Shown here: positions 1-10,373 of the stretch, in pieces
Numbering within the stretch: the stretch's first letter is position 1
How the letters are laid out: the number at the start of each line of letters is the position of its first letter
NCBI RefSeq assembly: GCF_027923905.1
Contig: NZ_AP026966.1
Location: forward strand, 3,969,001 to 4,033,000
Source of the DNA: Massilia varians
Lineage (GTDB): Bacteria; Pseudomonadota; Gammaproteobacteria; Burkholderiales; Burkholderiaceae_D
Direction of reading: 5' to 3'
Length of the DNA stretch: 64,000 nucleotides
The notes under the pieces: generated by a model
The model's database searches: none
What the model was told of the DNA's origin: nothing
The model's input: the letters and a program-made list of their open reading frames with translations, nothing else
Made by a program: the position numbers and the translations under genes

Positions 1-253
1 TGCTGCTCGATGTCATCTCGTTGACCCCGGCGATCACGCCCAGCCTGCGCTCCAGCGGCGTGGCCACGCTCGAGGCCATGGTTTCCGGGCTGGCGCCGGG
101 GAGCGAAGCCGACACCGAGATGGTCGGATAGTCGACCTGCGGCAGCGGCGAGACCGGCAGCACGAAGAAGGCGGCGATGCCGGCCAGCGCCAGGCCGATC
201 GTCAAGAGGACGGTCGCGATCGGGCGTTCGACGAAGGGCCGCGACAGGTTCAT
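1..253 (-). CDS. RND efflux pump inner-membrane subunit, MdtC-like (N-terminal part only)
   Basis: This is the beginning of a second RND pump gene; the rest lies beyond the left edge of the window. The visible 84 residues start [17 protein letters not shown] and carry the RND N-terminal transmembrane helix, followed by the LPQVDYPTI and [10 protein letters not shown] segments at the start of the porter domain. The ATG overlaps the stop of the upstream pump gene (ATGA), so the two pumps are translationally coupled. This is the arrangement of mdtB-mdtC, whose products form a heteromultimeric pump. The MdtC assignment rests on order (adaptor, pump, pump) and similarity to the first pump. Substrate unknown. 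Confidence 0.85.
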   Translation of the reverse strand, partial: MNLSRPFVERPIATVLLTIGLALAGIAAFFVLPVSPLPQVDYPTISVSASLPGASPETMASSVATPLERRLGVIAGVNEMTSSS

Positions 254-3200
254 GCGCCGATCCTCTCGGGCTTGTTCGGCGCCGGTCCGCGCTTGTCCCC
301 ACCCCTGCGTTGCGCCAGGCGGTCGAATGCCAGGTAGATCACCGGCGTGGTGAACAGGGTCAGCAGCTGGCTCACGATCAGGCCGCCGAAGATGGCCAGG
401 CCCAGCGGACGGCGCAGCTCGGCGCCCTCGCCCGTGCCCAGCATCAGCGGGACCGCGGCGAACAGGGCGGCGAGCGTGGTCATGATGATCGGACGGAAGC
501 GCAGCAGCGCGGCCTGGCGGATCGCGTCCAGCGGCGCCTTGCCCTCGTCGCGCTCGGCCTCGATGGCGAAGTCGATCATCATGATCGCGTTCTTCTTGAC
601 GATGCCGATCAGGAGGATGATGCCGATGATGCCGATCACCCCGAGCCCCTGCCCGGTCACCCACAGGGCCAGCAGCGCGCCCACGCCGGCCGACGGCAGC
701 GTCGACAGGATGGTCAAGGGGTGCACATAACTCTCGTACAGCACGCCCAGCACGATGTAGACGCAGACCACGGCCGCCAGGATCAGCCACAGCTGGTTCG
801 ACAACGAGGCCTGGTAGGCGCCCGAGGCGCCGAGGAAGGTCATGCTCACCGCATTCGGCATCTTGATCTCTTCGGCCGCTGCGCGGATCGCGTCCACCGC
901 GGTGCCGAGCGAGACGCCCGCGGCGGTGTCGAAGCCGACGGTGGCGGCCGGGTACTGGGCCACGTGGGTGATCTGCAGCGGCGCCTCAGCCTCGCGGATG
1001 GTGGCCACCGCCGACAGCGGGGTCGGCTGGCCCGAGCTGGTGCGCAGCTGCAGGTTGTTCAGGCTGGCCGGCGACATCGCCCCATCCCCGTCCTCCTGCT
1101 GGGCCTCGAGGATCACCCGATACTGGTTGGTCTCGGTGAAGATGGTCGAGACGATGCGCTGCCCGAAGGCGCTGTAGAGCGCGTCATCGATCGAAGCCGC
1201 CGTGATGCCCAGGCGCGAGGCGGTGTCGCGGTCGATGTCGATGTAGGCGGCGCTGCCGACCGCGCCGGCGTCGGTGGTGGCGTTGCGCACTTCCTTTTTC
1301 TTCGCCATCTGGGCGACCAGCTTCCTCGCCCATTCGTTCACGGTGGCGCTGTCGGCGCCCTCGATCGACAGGCGGTACTGGGTCGGCCCGCTTTCGGCGT
1401 CGATGGTCAGGTCCTGGGTCGGCTGCAGGTACAGGGTCACGCCCGCCACCTCGGCCACCCGGCTGCGCAGCCGGTTCATGATCGCTTCCTGGTCGCCGCG
1501 TTCCTCGGACTTCAGGTTGATCAGCATGGTGCCGGTGTTGAGCATGGTGTTGTTGGCCGCGTCCACGCCCACGTAGGAGCTGAGCGAAGCGACCGCCGGA
1601 TCCTTCAGCACTTCGGCGGCGGCAAGCTGCTGCAGCCTGGCCATCTCGGCATAGGAGATCGACTGGCGCATCTGCAGCCTGGCCTGCAGCTGGCCGGTGT
1701 CCTGGGTCGGGAACAGGCCTTTCGGAATCACGACCCACAGCAAGGCGGTCAGCACCAGGGTGGCCAGGGCCACCAGCAGGGTCAGGCCCTGGCGCGCCAG
1801 CACCCAGCCGAGCGCCACGTCGTAGCGCCCGATCACGCGGTCGAAAAAGGCCTGGGACTTTTGCGCGAAGCGGCCCGGGCGCTCCTCCGCATGGCTCTTG
1901 AGCCAGCGCGCCGACATCATCGGCACCAGGGTGAGCGACACCACCATCGAGATCAGGATGGTCACGGCAAGGGTCACCGCGAATTCGCGGAACAGGCGGC
2001 CGACCACGTCGCCCATAAACAGCAGCGGGATCAGGACCGCGATCAGGGACACGGTCAGCGAGATGATGGTGAAGCCGATCTGGCTCGCGCCCTTGAGCGC
2101 GGCCGCCATCGGTTGTTCGCCCTCTTCGATGTAGCGCGCGATGTTCTCGATCATGACGATCGCATCGTCGACCACGAAGCCGGTGGCGATCGTCAGCGCC
2201 ATCAAGGACAGGTTGTTCAGGCTGTAGCCCATCAGGTACATGACGCCGAAGCTGCCGACCAGCGAGATCGGCACCGCCAGGCTGGCGATCACCGTCGCGC
2301 GCAGGCTGTGCAGGAAGGCGAAGATCACCAGCACCACCAGCACCACGGCCAGCAGCAGTTCCATCTGCACGTGCTCGACCGAGGAACGGATGCCGGCGGT
2401 GCGGTCGCTCAGCACGTCCATGCGCACCGCGCTTGGCAAGCCCGCCTGCAGCTCGGGCAGGCGCTCCTTGATGCCGTCCACGGTGGCGATCACGTTGGCG
2501 CCCGGCTGGCGCTGCACGTTCAGGATGATGGCCGGCTTCATGTTGGCCCAGGCCCCGATGCGCACGTTCTCGGCGCTGTCGACCACGCGCGCCACCTCTT
2601 TCAATCTCACCGGGGCGCCGCCGTTGTTGCCATTCCTGTAGGCGACGATCAGGTTCTGGTAATCCTCGACGGCCAGCAGCTGGTCGTTGGCGTTGATCGC
2701 ATAGGAACGCGTGGGGCCATCGAAATTACCCTTGGCGCTGTTGGCGTTGGCCGCCGTGATGGCCGAGCGCAGGGTGTCCAGGCCCAGGCCGTACGAAGCA
2801 AGCGCCTCGGTATCGGCCTGGATCCGCACGGCCGGGCGCTGGCCGCCCGACAGGGTCACCAGGCCGACGCCCGAGACCTGGCTGATTTTGAGCGCCAGGC
2901 GCGTGTTCACCAGGTTCTGCACCTCCGTGAGCGGCAGCGTGTCGGAGGTGATCGCCAGGGTCAGCACCGGCGCGTCGGCCGGGTTGACCTTGGCGTAGAC
3001 CGGGGGCGCCGGCAGGTCGGTGGGCAGCAGCGAGCCGCCCGCATTGATCGCAGCCTGCACTTCCTGCTCGGCCACGTCCAGCGTCTGGCCGAGGCCGAAC
3101 TGCAGGGTGATCACCGAGACCCCGGCCGCGCTGGTGGAACTCATGCGCGTCAGGCCCGACATCTGGCCGAACTGGCGCTCCAGCGGCGCGGTGACCGTGC

Positions 3201-3381
3201 GCGCCATCACTTCGGGACTGGCGCCCGGGTACAGGGTCTGCACCTGGATGGTCGGGAAGTCCACCTGCGGCAGCGCCGACAGCGGCAGGAAGCGGTAGCC
3301 GACCAGGCCGGCCAGCACGATGGCCAGCATCAAGAGGGCCGTCGCGACCGGGCGTTTGATGAATGGGGCGGATGGACTCAT
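250..3381 (-). CDS. mdtB: RND multidrug efflux pump, MdtB-like inner-membrane subunit
   Basis: A 1043-residue proton-driven RND transporter, close to the roughly 1040 residues usual for MdtB. It should sit in the inner membrane and pass substrates through the adjacent adaptor to an outer-membrane channel. The N-terminal helix (about residues 9-28) is followed by LPQVDFPTI and by [11 protein letters not shown] at the porter domain. The TM4 proton-relay aspartates lie in [14 protein letters not shown] chose the ATG giving [17 protein letters not shown] because the reading frame upstream of it (to 3558) is basic and low-quality and runs through a repeat and into the adaptor gene. It lies between the adaptor and a second pump, with an ATGA overlap to the latter. 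The symbol is by family and order; specificity cannot be read from sequence. Confidence 0.9.
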   Translation of the reverse strand: MSPSAPFIKRPVATALLMLAIVLAGLVGYRFLPLSALPQVDFPTIQVQTLYPGASPEVMARTVTAPLERQFGQMSGLTRMSSTSAAGVSVITLQFGLGQTLDVAEQEVQAAINAGGSLLPTDLPAPPVYAKVNPADAPVLTLAITSDTLPLTEVQNLVNTRLALKISQVSGVGLVTLSGGQRPAVRIQADTEALASYGLGLDTLRSAITAANANSAKGNFDGPTRSYAINANDQLLAVEDYQNLIVAYRNGNNGGAPVRLKEVARVVDSAENVRIGAWANMKPAIILNVQRQPGANVIATVDGIKERLPELQAGLPSAVRMDVLSDRTAGIRSSVEHVQMELLLAVVLVVLVIFAFLHSLRATVIASLAVPISLVGSFGVMYLMGYSLNNLSLMALTIATGFVVDDAIVMIENIARYIEEGEQPMAAALKGASQIGFTIISLTVSLIAVLIPLLFMGDVVGRLFREFAVTLAVTILISMVVSLTLVPMMSARWLKSHAEERPGRFAQKSQAFFDRVIGRYDVALGWVLARQGLTLLVALATLVLTALLWVVIPKGLFPTQDTGQLQARLQMRQSISYAEMARLQQLAAAEVLKDPAVASLSSYVGVDAANNTMLNTGTMLINLKSEERGDQEAIMNRLRSRVAEVAGVTLYLQPTQDLTIDAESGPTQYRLSIEGADSATVNEWARKLVAQMAKKKEVRNATTDAGAVGSAAYIDIDRDTASRLGITAASIDDALYSAFGQRIVSTIFTETNQYRVILEAQQEDGDGAMSPASLNNLQLRTSSGQPTPLSAVATIREAEAPLQITHVAQYPAATVGFDTAAGVSLGTAVDAIRAAAEEIKMPNAVSMTFLGASGAYQASLSNQLWLILAAVVCVYIVLGVLYESYVHPLTILSTLPSAGVGALLALWVTGQGLGVIGIIGIILLIGIVKKNAIMMIDFAIEAERDEGKAPLDAIRQAALLRFRPIIMTTLAALFAAVPLMLGTGEGAELRRPLGLAIFGGLIVSQLLTLFTTPVIYLAFDRLAQRRGGDKRGPAPNKPERIGA

Positions 3382-3441
3382 GGGGTACTCCCGTACGGCG
3401 CCTCGATGCGAGCGTGATTTGAACGCGCGCACGGGAAACCC

Positions 3442-3482
3442 GTGCACCCTACGTAGGGTGGTCGGCTTTGCCGACCGCGCGT
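3442..3482. repeat. Palindromic intergenic repeat (two adjacent hairpins)
   Basis: Two back-to-back inverted repeats lie in the 115-bp gap between the adaptor and pump genes: CACCCTACGTAGGGTG, a 16-bp self-complementary palindrome, then GGTCGGCTTTGCCGACC, a 7-bp stem with a TTT loop. This architecture is typical of short dispersed extragenic palindromes. There is no T-tract, so a terminator is unlikely, but the structure could stabilise mRNA ends or tune expression inside the operon. No second copy was noticed in this window. Confidence 0.5.
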
Positions 3483-3496
3483 CCAGCACACGCTGA

Positions 3497-4843
3497 TCAT
3501 TGTTGGCCCCCTTGTCGCTGGCGTCGACCTTCGCCCTGTCCGGCGCCTCCCTGTACACGCGCTCCCTGCGGCCGGTTGCCCGGCAGCGTCACTTTGGCGC
3601 CATCGCGCAAGCGGTCCGCGCCTTCGGTAATCACCTGCTCGCCCACCTTCAGGCCGGTCTTGATCTGCACCTTGTCCACGCTCGCCTGCCCGCGCGTCAC
3701 CGCGCGCTGCGACACCGTTTTTTCCTGGGGATCGAGCACGTACACGAAGTCGCCGTTGGCCCCATGGCGCAGCGCCGTCACCGGCACCACCACCGCGTTA
3801 TCGATCATGTCCAGTTGCAGGCGCAGGTTGACGAACTGGCTCGGGAACAGCTTGTTGTCGCTGTTGGCGAAGCGCGCCTTGGCGCGCACCGTGCCGGTCT
3901 GCACGTCAACCTGGTTGTCGAGCGCGATGAAGCTGCCCGTGGCCAGCTTGTCGGTGCGGGTGCGGTCCAGGGCGGTGGCGGGCAGCTTCGCGCCTTGCGC
4001 GATGCGTCCCTGCAGCGCCGGCACCTGGTCCTGCGGCACGGTGAATTCGACGTCGATCGGCGACAGCTGGGTGATCACCGCCACGCCGTTCGCGTCGCCG
4101 GTGTTGACCAGGTTGCCGATGTCGACCGTGCGCAGGCCCACCCGGCCGGAGATCGGCGCCTTCACCTGGGTGTAGCCGACATTCAGCTGGGCGATGCCTT
4201 CGGCCGCGCGGTCGGTCATGACCGTGCCCTCGAGCTGCTTGACCAGCGCGGCCTGGGTGTCGACTTCCTGGCGGGCGATCGACTCCTGTTCCAGCAGGGT
4301 GCGGTAGCGGCCGAGCAGCAGTCGCGCGTTCTCGAGCTGGGCCTCGTCGCGCTGGCGCTGGCCGCGCGCCTGCAGCAGCGCCATCTCGAAGGGGCGCGGA
4401 TCGATCGTGGCCAGCACCTGGCCGGCCTTGACCGCCTGACCTTCGGTGAACAGGATCTTCTGCACCACGCCCGAGACCTGCGGCCGCACGGTGGCGGTCG
4501 CCGCCGGCACCACGGTGCCGAGGGCGTCGATCAGGATCGGGATATCTGCCTGTTCGGCGGTCGCAACGCCGACCGTGGTCGCGGGCCCGCCGCGCCCGCC
4601 CCGGCCGCCGCCACCGGCGCCAGGACCGCCGCCGCCACCGGGACCGCGGGCGCCGGCCGCCCCCGGCGGGCCGCCTGCGCCCTCGCCCGCCGGACGGTGG
4701 GTCAGGTACCACGCCAGCGCCGCCAGGCCGGCCATCGCGAGCACCGCGATGACGGTACCGATCAGGCGCTTGCGGCGCCTGGCCTGGGGCGATGGGGGTG
4801 GCGGGCTCGTGAGGGCGGACTTGGGGGACTGGTTCGAATCCAT
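3497..4843 (-). CDS. mdtA: RND efflux periplasmic adaptor (membrane fusion protein), MdtA-like
   Basis: 448 residues. An inner-membrane signal anchor (about residues 24-46, [20 protein letters not shown]) follows a short basic cytoplasmic segment. A Gly/Ala/Pro-rich linker comes next (about 50-88), then the HlyD/AcrA adaptor fold: beta-barrel and lipoyl halves ([20 protein letters not shown] near 120 and [14 protein letters not shown] near 215) around a coiled-coil hairpin. It bridges the RND pump and an outer-membrane channel. It is first in the minus-strand operon ahead of two RND pumps, the mdtABC order. The outer-membrane factor is not in view. The C-terminal tail is Gly/Gln/Arg rich. No dedicated regulator is adjacent. 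Confidence 0.9.
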   Translation of the reverse strand: MDSNQSPKSALTSPPPPSPQARRRKRLIGTVIAVLAMAGLAALAWYLTHRPAGEGAGGPPGAAGARGPGGGGGPGAGGGGRGGRGGPATTVGVATAEQADIPILIDALGTVVPAATATVRPQVSGVVQKILFTEGQAVKAGQVLATIDPRPFEMALLQARGQRQRDEAQLENARLLLGRYRTLLEQESIARQEVDTQAALVKQLEGTVMTDRAAEGIAQLNVGYTQVKAPISGRVGLRTVDIGNLVNTGDANGVAVITQLSPIDVEFTVPQDQVPALQGRIAQGAKLPATALDRTRTDKLATGSFIALDNQVDVQTGTVRAKARFANSDNKLFPSQFVNLRLQLDMIDNAVVVPVTALRHGANGDFVYVLDPQEKTVSQRAVTRGQASVDKVQIKTGLKVGEQVITEGADRLRDGAKVTLPGNRPQGARVQGGAGQGEGRRQRQGGQQ

Positions 4844-5021
4844 GCTCTACCTTGTTCTTATGGGCGGAATGTTATTCAGATAACGCAATGCCGAAAAGAT
4901 TAGCATGGTGCACTGTCCCGATATGTTTCGTAACGTACATTGCGTGCATGACCCTGTTACATGGGCGGGACGGTTCTGAGCATCGATTGACACCGATGGC
5001 CCCCAAACCCGTGCCGTAAAC

Positions 5022-5060
5022 GGGAAACGGGTGCGGAATCGCTTCCGCACCCGTCATTTT
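5022..5060. terminator. Strong stem-loop, rho-independent terminator
   Basis: A perfect 12-bp inverted repeat (ACGGGTGCGGAA, 5027-5038, and TTCCGCACCCGT, 5043-5054) encloses a TCGC loop. It is followed on the plus strand by a run of six T (5055-5062 region). It lies 50 bp past the sppA stop codon, so on the minus strand it most likely ends sppA transcription, where only short T runs follow. The better T-tract is on the plus strand, suggesting it can work both ways. Confidence 0.6.
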
Positions 5061-5109
5061 TTCCGTAGCACTCAGTTACAAACTGGCTACAAATCCGACC
5101 CCATCCCGT

Positions 5110-6966
5110 TCACGGCGTGCCGCACAGGCAGTGCGTCACCGCGGCGAAGGGCTTGCGGCCATCGGCGACGTCTTTCAAGAAGGCCATGTCCTGCGCCACC
5201 TGGGCCACGGGGCCGGCTGGCAGCGCCGCTTCCATCAGGCCGAGCTTGACCTGGATATTGACGGCTTGCGCCGTCGAAGCGCCCATCATGTTCAGGAAGC
5301 GCTCGATGCGGCTGACCGGCCGCTCGATGTAGGCGACCCGGTAGTCCTCGCCCAGCTTGGCCCGCTTGGCGGCCGACGCCAGCGCATCGCGATAGCCGCC
5401 CAGGCGGTCGACCAGGCCGCGTTCCTTGGCCTGGGCGCCGGTCCAGACCCGGCCCTGCCCCACTTCGTCGATCTTCGCCGGCGTGGTCTTGCGCGCTTGC
5501 GCCGCCTTGGTGGTGAACTCGCTGTACACGTGGTTGATGCTGCTCTGGACCAGCGCGCTGAAACGCGGGTCGATCGGACGCAGCGGGTTGTAGGCATCGG
5601 CCAGCCAGGTGGTGGTGACGCCTTCGGTATGGATGCCCAGCTTGTCGCTCACCTTCTCGGCGGTCGGCAGGATGGTGAACACGCCGATCGAGCCGGTGAT
5701 GGTGGCCGGGTCGGCGATCACCTCGTCGGCCGCCATCGAGATCCAGTAGCCGCCCGATGCGGCCACGCTGCCCATCGACACCACCACCGGCTTGCCGGCA
5801 GCGCGCGTCAGTTCCAGCTCGCGCCGGATCAGCTCCGAGCCATAGGCGCTGCCGCCGGGCGAATCCACGCGCAGCACCACTGCCTTGACCTGATCGTCCT
5901 CGCGCGCCTGGCGGATCAGGTTGGCGGTGGTGACGCCACCCACCACGCCCGGGCCGCTCGTGCCTTCGGTGATGTTGCCGGAGGCGGTGATCACGCCCAC
6001 CGCATCGCCGAAGGGACGGACTTCGTGGCGCGCCAGGTAGTCGTGGTAGCCGACCTGGCGGAAGGATTTGATGCGCTGGTCCCAGGCGCCGCGCTTGGCC
6101 AGCATGTCGCGGATCTCGTCGCGGGTCTTGATGCCGTCCACCAGCTTGGCGCGCAGCGCCACCTGCGCCGCGCTGCCCTCGGCCGCTTCCATCTGCTGCG
6201 GCAGGGTCTCGATCCAGCGCGCCACGCTGCCGGCGGCGAGCTTGCGGTTCTTCTCGACCTGGGCCGTGTAATCCTGCCACAGGGCGTTGTACAGGAAGCT
6301 GTCGGCTTCCCTGGCGGCGTCCGACGGACCGTTGGCGATATACGGTTCGGCGAAGCTCTTGTAGGTGCCGACCTTGATCAGGTTGACCGTCACGCCCAGT
6401 TTGTCGAGGGCGTCGCGGTAGTAGTTGCGGCGTGCGCCGAAACCTTCGATCAGCACCATGCCCATCGGGTGCACATAGACTTCATCCGCGTGCGAGGCGA
6501 TCAGGTAGCGCTTCTGGTCGTAGGTGCCGCCCCAGGCCACCACCTTCTTGCCGGCAGCCTTGACGCGGTCGAGCGCGGCGCCGACCTCGCGCAGCTGGGC
6601 CAGGCCGCCGCCGTCCAGCTGGTCGAGCAGGAGCACGACGGTGCCGATGTTCTTGTCCTTCGCCGCGGCATCGAGCACGCGCAGCAGGTCGCGCAGGCGC
6701 ACGCTGCGCTTGCTGTCGCCGCCGATCGAATCGAGCACCGTGTCCTCCAGGCTCGACTGGTACTGCTCGACCAGGTCGCCCTTCAGCTCCAGCACCAGGG
6801 CGGTCTTCTCGCCGATCGGCTTGACGCCGCCCGAGGTCATGATCGAGATGACGATGATGACGAACAGCAGGAACAGCAGGTTCATGAAGGTGCGGCGCGA
6901 TACGTCGACCGCGCGCCACAGCATGCCGAAAGCGCGGCGCAGCGCACTCAGGGGTTTGAAAGCCAT
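5110..6966 (-). CDS. sppA: Signal peptide peptidase SppA, 67K type
   Basis: 618 residues, the long two-domain SppA form. It is a membrane-anchored serine protease that degrades signal peptides left after secretion. One N-terminal transmembrane helix (about residues 28-44) is followed by two tandem ClpP-like domains. The Ser/Lys dyad is split between them as in E. coli SppA: Lys203 in VGTYKSFAEP and Ser404 in MGSVAASGGYW. The second domain also has RVDSPGGSAYGSELI (about 367-380). Start ATG at 6966. A sodium symporter gene lies 41 bp upstream on the same strand and a stem-loop terminator follows the stop. Confidence 0.93.
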   Translation of the reverse strand: MAFKPLSALRRAFGMLWRAVDVSRRTFMNLLFLLFVIIVISIMTSGGVKPIGEKTALVLELKGDLVEQYQSSLEDTVLDSIGGDSKRSVRLRDLLRVLDAAAKDKNIGTVVLLLDQLDGGGLAQLREVGAALDRVKAAGKKVVAWGGTYDQKRYLIASHADEVYVHPMGMVLIEGFGARRNYYRDALDKLGVTVNLIKVGTYKSFAEPYIANGPSDAAREADSFLYNALWQDYTAQVEKNRKLAAGSVARWIETLPQQMEAAEGSAAQVALRAKLVDGIKTRDEIRDMLAKRGAWDQRIKSFRQVGYHDYLARHEVRPFGDAVGVITASGNITEGTSGPGVVGGVTTANLIRQAREDDQVKAVVLRVDSPGGSAYGSELIRRELELTRAAGKPVVVSMGSVAASGGYWISMAADEVIADPATITGSIGVFTILPTAEKVSDKLGIHTEGVTTTWLADAYNPLRPIDPRFSALVQSSINHVYSEFTTKAAQARKTTPAKIDEVGQGRVWTGAQAKERGLVDRLGGYRDALASAAKRAKLGEDYRVAYIERPVSRIERFLNMMGASTAQAVNIQVKLGLMEAALPAGPVAQVAQDMAFLKDVADGRKPFAAVTHCLCGTP

Positions 6967-7007
6967 CGAAACTCCGTCTTCAATCGATTGAATAGGCGCA
7001 GGCCGCT

Positions 7008-8477
7008 TTACACGGTGACTGCGGCCGTCCCGGCCTTTTCCTTCTGGGAGATGGCGAACAGGCCGGCATACACGAGTATGCCATTTACCATAAGCAATTC
7101 CAGTCCAAGGCGGTAAGAACCGAGCAAGTGTTCCTGATTGTACTCAAGGAGAGCGCAAAGAATCGGTGCGCCAATCGTAATGTACGGCACCAGGCGGTCG
7201 GTCAGCGTGCGGCGCGTGAGCATGCCGAAGGCGAACAGGCCCAGCAGCGGGCCGTAGGTATAGGCTGCCAGCTTCAGGATCACCCCGATCATGCTCGGGT
7301 TGTCGGCCGCCTTGAAGCCCAGCACCAGGAGCAGGAACAGCGCGGCGAAGCCCAGGTGCACGCGGCGGCGCAGGCTTTCCTTGGCCGCTTCCGTCATGTC
7401 GGTACGGCGCTTGATGCCCAGCAGGTCGATGCAGGTCGACGAGGTCAGCGCCGTGATCGCGCCGTCGGCGCTGGGGAACAGGGCCGAGATCAGCGCGATC
7501 AGGAACACGACCTGCAGCGCCGCCGGCAGGTGGCCCATCACCACGGCCGGGAAGATCTTGTCGCCGCTTGCCGTGACGCCCGCGATCGGCGCGTACAGGT
7601 ACAGCAGGCCGCCCAGGAACAGGAAGGAGAGCAGCACCACGACCAGCACCGCGGTCAGGGTCAGCATGTTCTTCTGCGAGTCCTTCAGGGTCTTGACCGA
7701 GATTGTCTTCTGCATCATTTCCTGGTCCATGCCGGTCATCGTGATCGTGATCAGGGCGCCGGCCACGATCTGCTTGAGCCAGAAGTTGGGGCTGTCCAGA
7801 TCGTGCGTGAAGATCCTGGCCAGACCTTGCGACTGCATCTGGTTCAGGCTTTCCGGCACCGACATGTTCAGTTCGCCTAGCAGGATCCAGACGCATGCGA
7901 ACAGGCCGAACAGCATGGCGCTGGTCTGCAGGGTGTCGGTCCAGACAATGGTCTTGACGCCGCCCTTGTAGGTATACAGCAGGATCATGGCCAGCACGAC
8001 GAGGGTGCTGAGCCAGAACGGCACGCCGAGGCTGTCGAGGATGATCGCCTGCAGAATATTTACGACCAGGTACAGCCGCGCGGTGGCGCCGAGCAGGCGC
8101 GACACGATGAAGAAGCCCGCCCCGCTCTGGTAAGCACGGCGGCCGAGGCGGACGTCGAGGTAGTGGTAGATCGAGGTCAGCTGCAGGCGGTAGTACAGCG
8201 GCAGCAGCACGTAAGCCACGGCGACGTAGCCGATCACGTAGCCGATCACGATCTGGGCATAGCCGAAGCCGTCGACACCGACCGCGCCCGGCACGCTCAC
8301 GAAGGTCACGCCGGACAGCGTGGTGCCGACCATGCCGAAGGCGACCAGCATCCAGTTGCTGCTCTTGTTACCGATGAAGAAGCTGTCGTTGTTGGCGTTG
8401 CGGGAGGTCGCCCAGGCCACGGCGAGCAGGAGCGCGAAGTAGCCGATGAGGATTGCGAAAAGGAGTGCCGGGGACAT
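7008..8477 (-). CDS. Sodium:solute symporter family (SSS) permease
   Basis: 489 residues with about 13 hydrophobic segments, matching the sodium/solute symporter superfamily (LeuT fold). Diagnostic segments are GNKSSNWMLVAFGMVGTTLSG near the first helices and SALFPSADGAITALTSS near residue 350. It should import an organic solute with Na+; the substrate cannot be assigned. The start chosen is MSPALLFAILIGYF (8477); the longer reading frame upstream of it is polar and Trp/Arg rich, unlike this family. The two 3' flanking genes (sppA and beyond) have no obvious substrate link. Confidence 0.85.
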   Translation of the reverse strand: MSPALLFAILIGYFALLLAVAWATSRNANNDSFFIGNKSSNWMLVAFGMVGTTLSGVTFVSVPGAVGVDGFGYAQIVIGYVIGYVAVAYVLLPLYYRLQLTSIYHYLDVRLGRRAYQSGAGFFIVSRLLGATARLYLVVNILQAIILDSLGVPFWLSTLVVLAMILLYTYKGGVKTIVWTDTLQTSAMLFGLFACVWILLGELNMSVPESLNQMQSQGLARIFTHDLDSPNFWLKQIVAGALITITMTGMDQEMMQKTISVKTLKDSQKNMLTLTAVLVVVLLSFLFLGGLLYLYAPIAGVTASGDKIFPAVVMGHLPAALQVVFLIALISALFPSADGAITALTSSTCIDLLGIKRRTDMTEAAKESLRRRVHLGFAALFLLLVLGFKAADNPSMIGVILKLAAYTYGPLLGLFAFGMLTRRTLTDRLVPYITIGAPILCALLEYNQEHLLGSYRLGLELLMVNGILVYAGLFAISQKEKAGTAAVTV

Positions 8478-8600
8478 GGGATTCCAGTGGGGTTGTCGTT
8501 TCGCCCAGCAATATACACCTAAGCGATGCCACCGGGAATGCAGCAAACTTGCCCTGCCATGCCCGGCGGTTATGCCTCGACAAAACCTTCTGGCGATCCA

Positions 8601-8867
8601 CTACTCTTCACAAAAATTCCCGACAGTTGCAATCAAGGTGGCGCCGCAGGTCGTTTTATGTCCCTCGTAAGCGACTGCGATGTCGTCGATGACGTGGCGC
8701 TGCTCGCCTTCGGCGATCTTGCAGTTGTCATGTCCCTTGATGGGACAAGTGCACACGTCGCCCACACGGGCCACCGGTTTTCCATCCACCGTGAAATGCT
8801 CTGCGCTTACGCTCACTACCTTGCCGCCATGGGATGTCGGGTCACCGAGACGAATGACGTTGCACAT
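8601..8867 (-). CDS. PAAR-domain protein (type VI secretion spike tip)
   Basis: 88 residues. The PAAR fold is indicated by RLGDPTSHGGKV at the start, DGKPVARVGDVCTCP in the middle, and conserved Cys/His that would bind metal at the tip (CTCPIKGHDNC, then TTCGA). In the family it caps a VgrG trimer and can carry effectors; this one is a bare PAAR with no extension. It is last in a disrupted vgrG-immunity-PAAR row, and its start overlaps the 3' end of the immunity reading frame by 52 bp. The PAAR reading frame itself looks intact. No core T6SS genes are visible, so it may be used by a T6SS encoded elsewhere or be a remnant. Confidence 0.85.
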   Translation of the reverse strand: MCNVIRLGDPTSHGGKVVSVSAEHFTVDGKPVARVGDVCTCPIKGHDNCKIAEGEQRHVIDDIAVAYEGHKTTCGATLIATVGNFCEE

Positions 8868-10313
8868 CGCTCAGCCTTGTTGTTCGGGCGGGTGTTTCTG
8901 GTGCAGCCTATCGCCAGAATTGTTACGTTCGGCAATCTTCTAGCGCCATCCTCTGGATGACTTTGCGCGACCAATGGCGTGTCAACTGGCGCAATGGCAA
9001 GAGCACGCTGGTCGCTATAGTCTACCAGCTTCCAGACTGTTGCCAGTTGATGGGAAGGTGCTTCTCCTTTAAGCTTTTGCCAGAGAGATGGTTTGCCAAG
9101 CACTGTCACCCGCGGCATTGTTTCGCCAGCTTGGATATACCTGCGCCGGCTGCTTTCGGTGTCGGATGCTTCGTTGGATTCCCACATACCCGTCTGCGGG
9201 CAGGTGCGTCCGGTGGCGGCAAGCTCTCCCAACGGAAAACGCGGTTGCGGGTCGGTGCCTGTGGTCTTTACCGCCGCGGCGCCGGTCGGGCGCACACGGA
9301 TAGTGCTGGTTATCTTGTCCCACACCGCAATGGCTTCTTCGTCGGTCAAGCTGGGTTTGGTAGCGCCGGCGGCGTTGTTGGCGACGCCGGTTTGCATGAG
9401 GATAAGCACGAACGGTTTCAGAGGATCATGCGGCACCCCCTGGAAATCGATGCCGAAGTCGTGAATGCCGTGGATGTCGGCCTGGTCTGGCGAGCGGGAC
9501 AGGCCTTCGAAACCGTCGGCCCAATCGTGGATCTGCCGCTCGCCTCTACGGAAGTATTTTGGTTTTCAGGCGCGGGTGGTTCGGGTTTTCGGCTTTCAGA
9601 TTCTTTTCGAGCCGTTCGAGTTGCCATTTCAGCGTATTGCTTTCGCTGCGGTGCGGGTTTGAAGGACGAATAGAGATGGACAAATGCGTGTCGGGGAATT
9701 CCTTCAGGCGAAAGCCGATGCTGATGAGTTCGGCACGACGCTCTTTCTTCGTGCCCGGTTTATCTGGCAGGAAGGCATGCTCGATGCAATTGCCAGGTTC
9801 AGCAGGTACTTCATGCTCCGCACGCGGTCGCAAACGCTGGGCGATGCTAATGATATCCGAAGTCACACGATCTTTCATATTATCCAAGGGACGAGAATCG
9901 ATCACCACTCCGTCATCGTTCAACTTGAAATAACCATTGATTTTAAGCTCACTGATCGCCTCAAAACCTTCGTAACCGGTTACGATTTTTCCCTCAGGGT
10001 GAGTTATTTCTTCAACTGAAATCAATAAGGGAATGTCATTGAGATAGATAGCCTTCTCGCTTTTTAGCTCGTCGATAAATGTTTGCGCCATGGCTTCAAC
10101 TTCGTTCACGCCGTTCGGGTACACACTGACGCCGAGAGGAACACTAACGTCTCCCCAAGCAACCGTGGTTGCGGCAGGCACGTCGATCATGAAACGCCCG
10201 AAGCAGACGGCCTTGGTTTTCTCGAACATTGGCTGCAGGCGAGGAGTGAGTACGGTCATGTTTGGTGTCTTCCATTCATCAGAATCATGTTTGCAAGCGG
10301 CCAGCAGCCATAC
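8816..10313 (-). pseudogene. Tli4-family T6SS immunity lipoprotein, frameshifted and missing its start
   Basis: Two frames together make one Tli4-type immunity protein. The 5' part (10259 to stop TAG at 9546-9548) contains KTKAVCFGRFMIDVPAA and YEGFEAISELKINGYF. The 3' part continues one base later as RGERQIHDWADGFEG and DFGIDFQGVPHDPLKP, then CPQTGMW and AGETMP motifs, to 8816. Immunity proteins of this family protect against phospholipase-type T6SS effectors. Upstream of the first ATG the same frame reads VWLLAACKHDSDEW, a lipobox with Cys, so the true protein was a lipoprotein whose start was removed at the IS3 junction (10314). No ATG, GTG or TTG lies in frame between the junction and the stop inside the IS. 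Base composition is lower in GC than neighbouring genes. A short cytoplasmic product from 10259 is possible but unlikely to function. Confidence 0.8.
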
Positions 10314-10373
10314 TGAGGTACGCTGATTTTTTCGGACACTCTTGTTTGGTAAAGTTCACCAACAGGAGCCTTT

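Noticed and set aside
310..3417. A plus-strand open frame of about 1035 codons across the RND pump gene
   Set aside because: Its product is Arg/Gln/His-rich with no domain, and the minus strand encodes a full RND pump there; high GC leaves the opposite strand free of stops.
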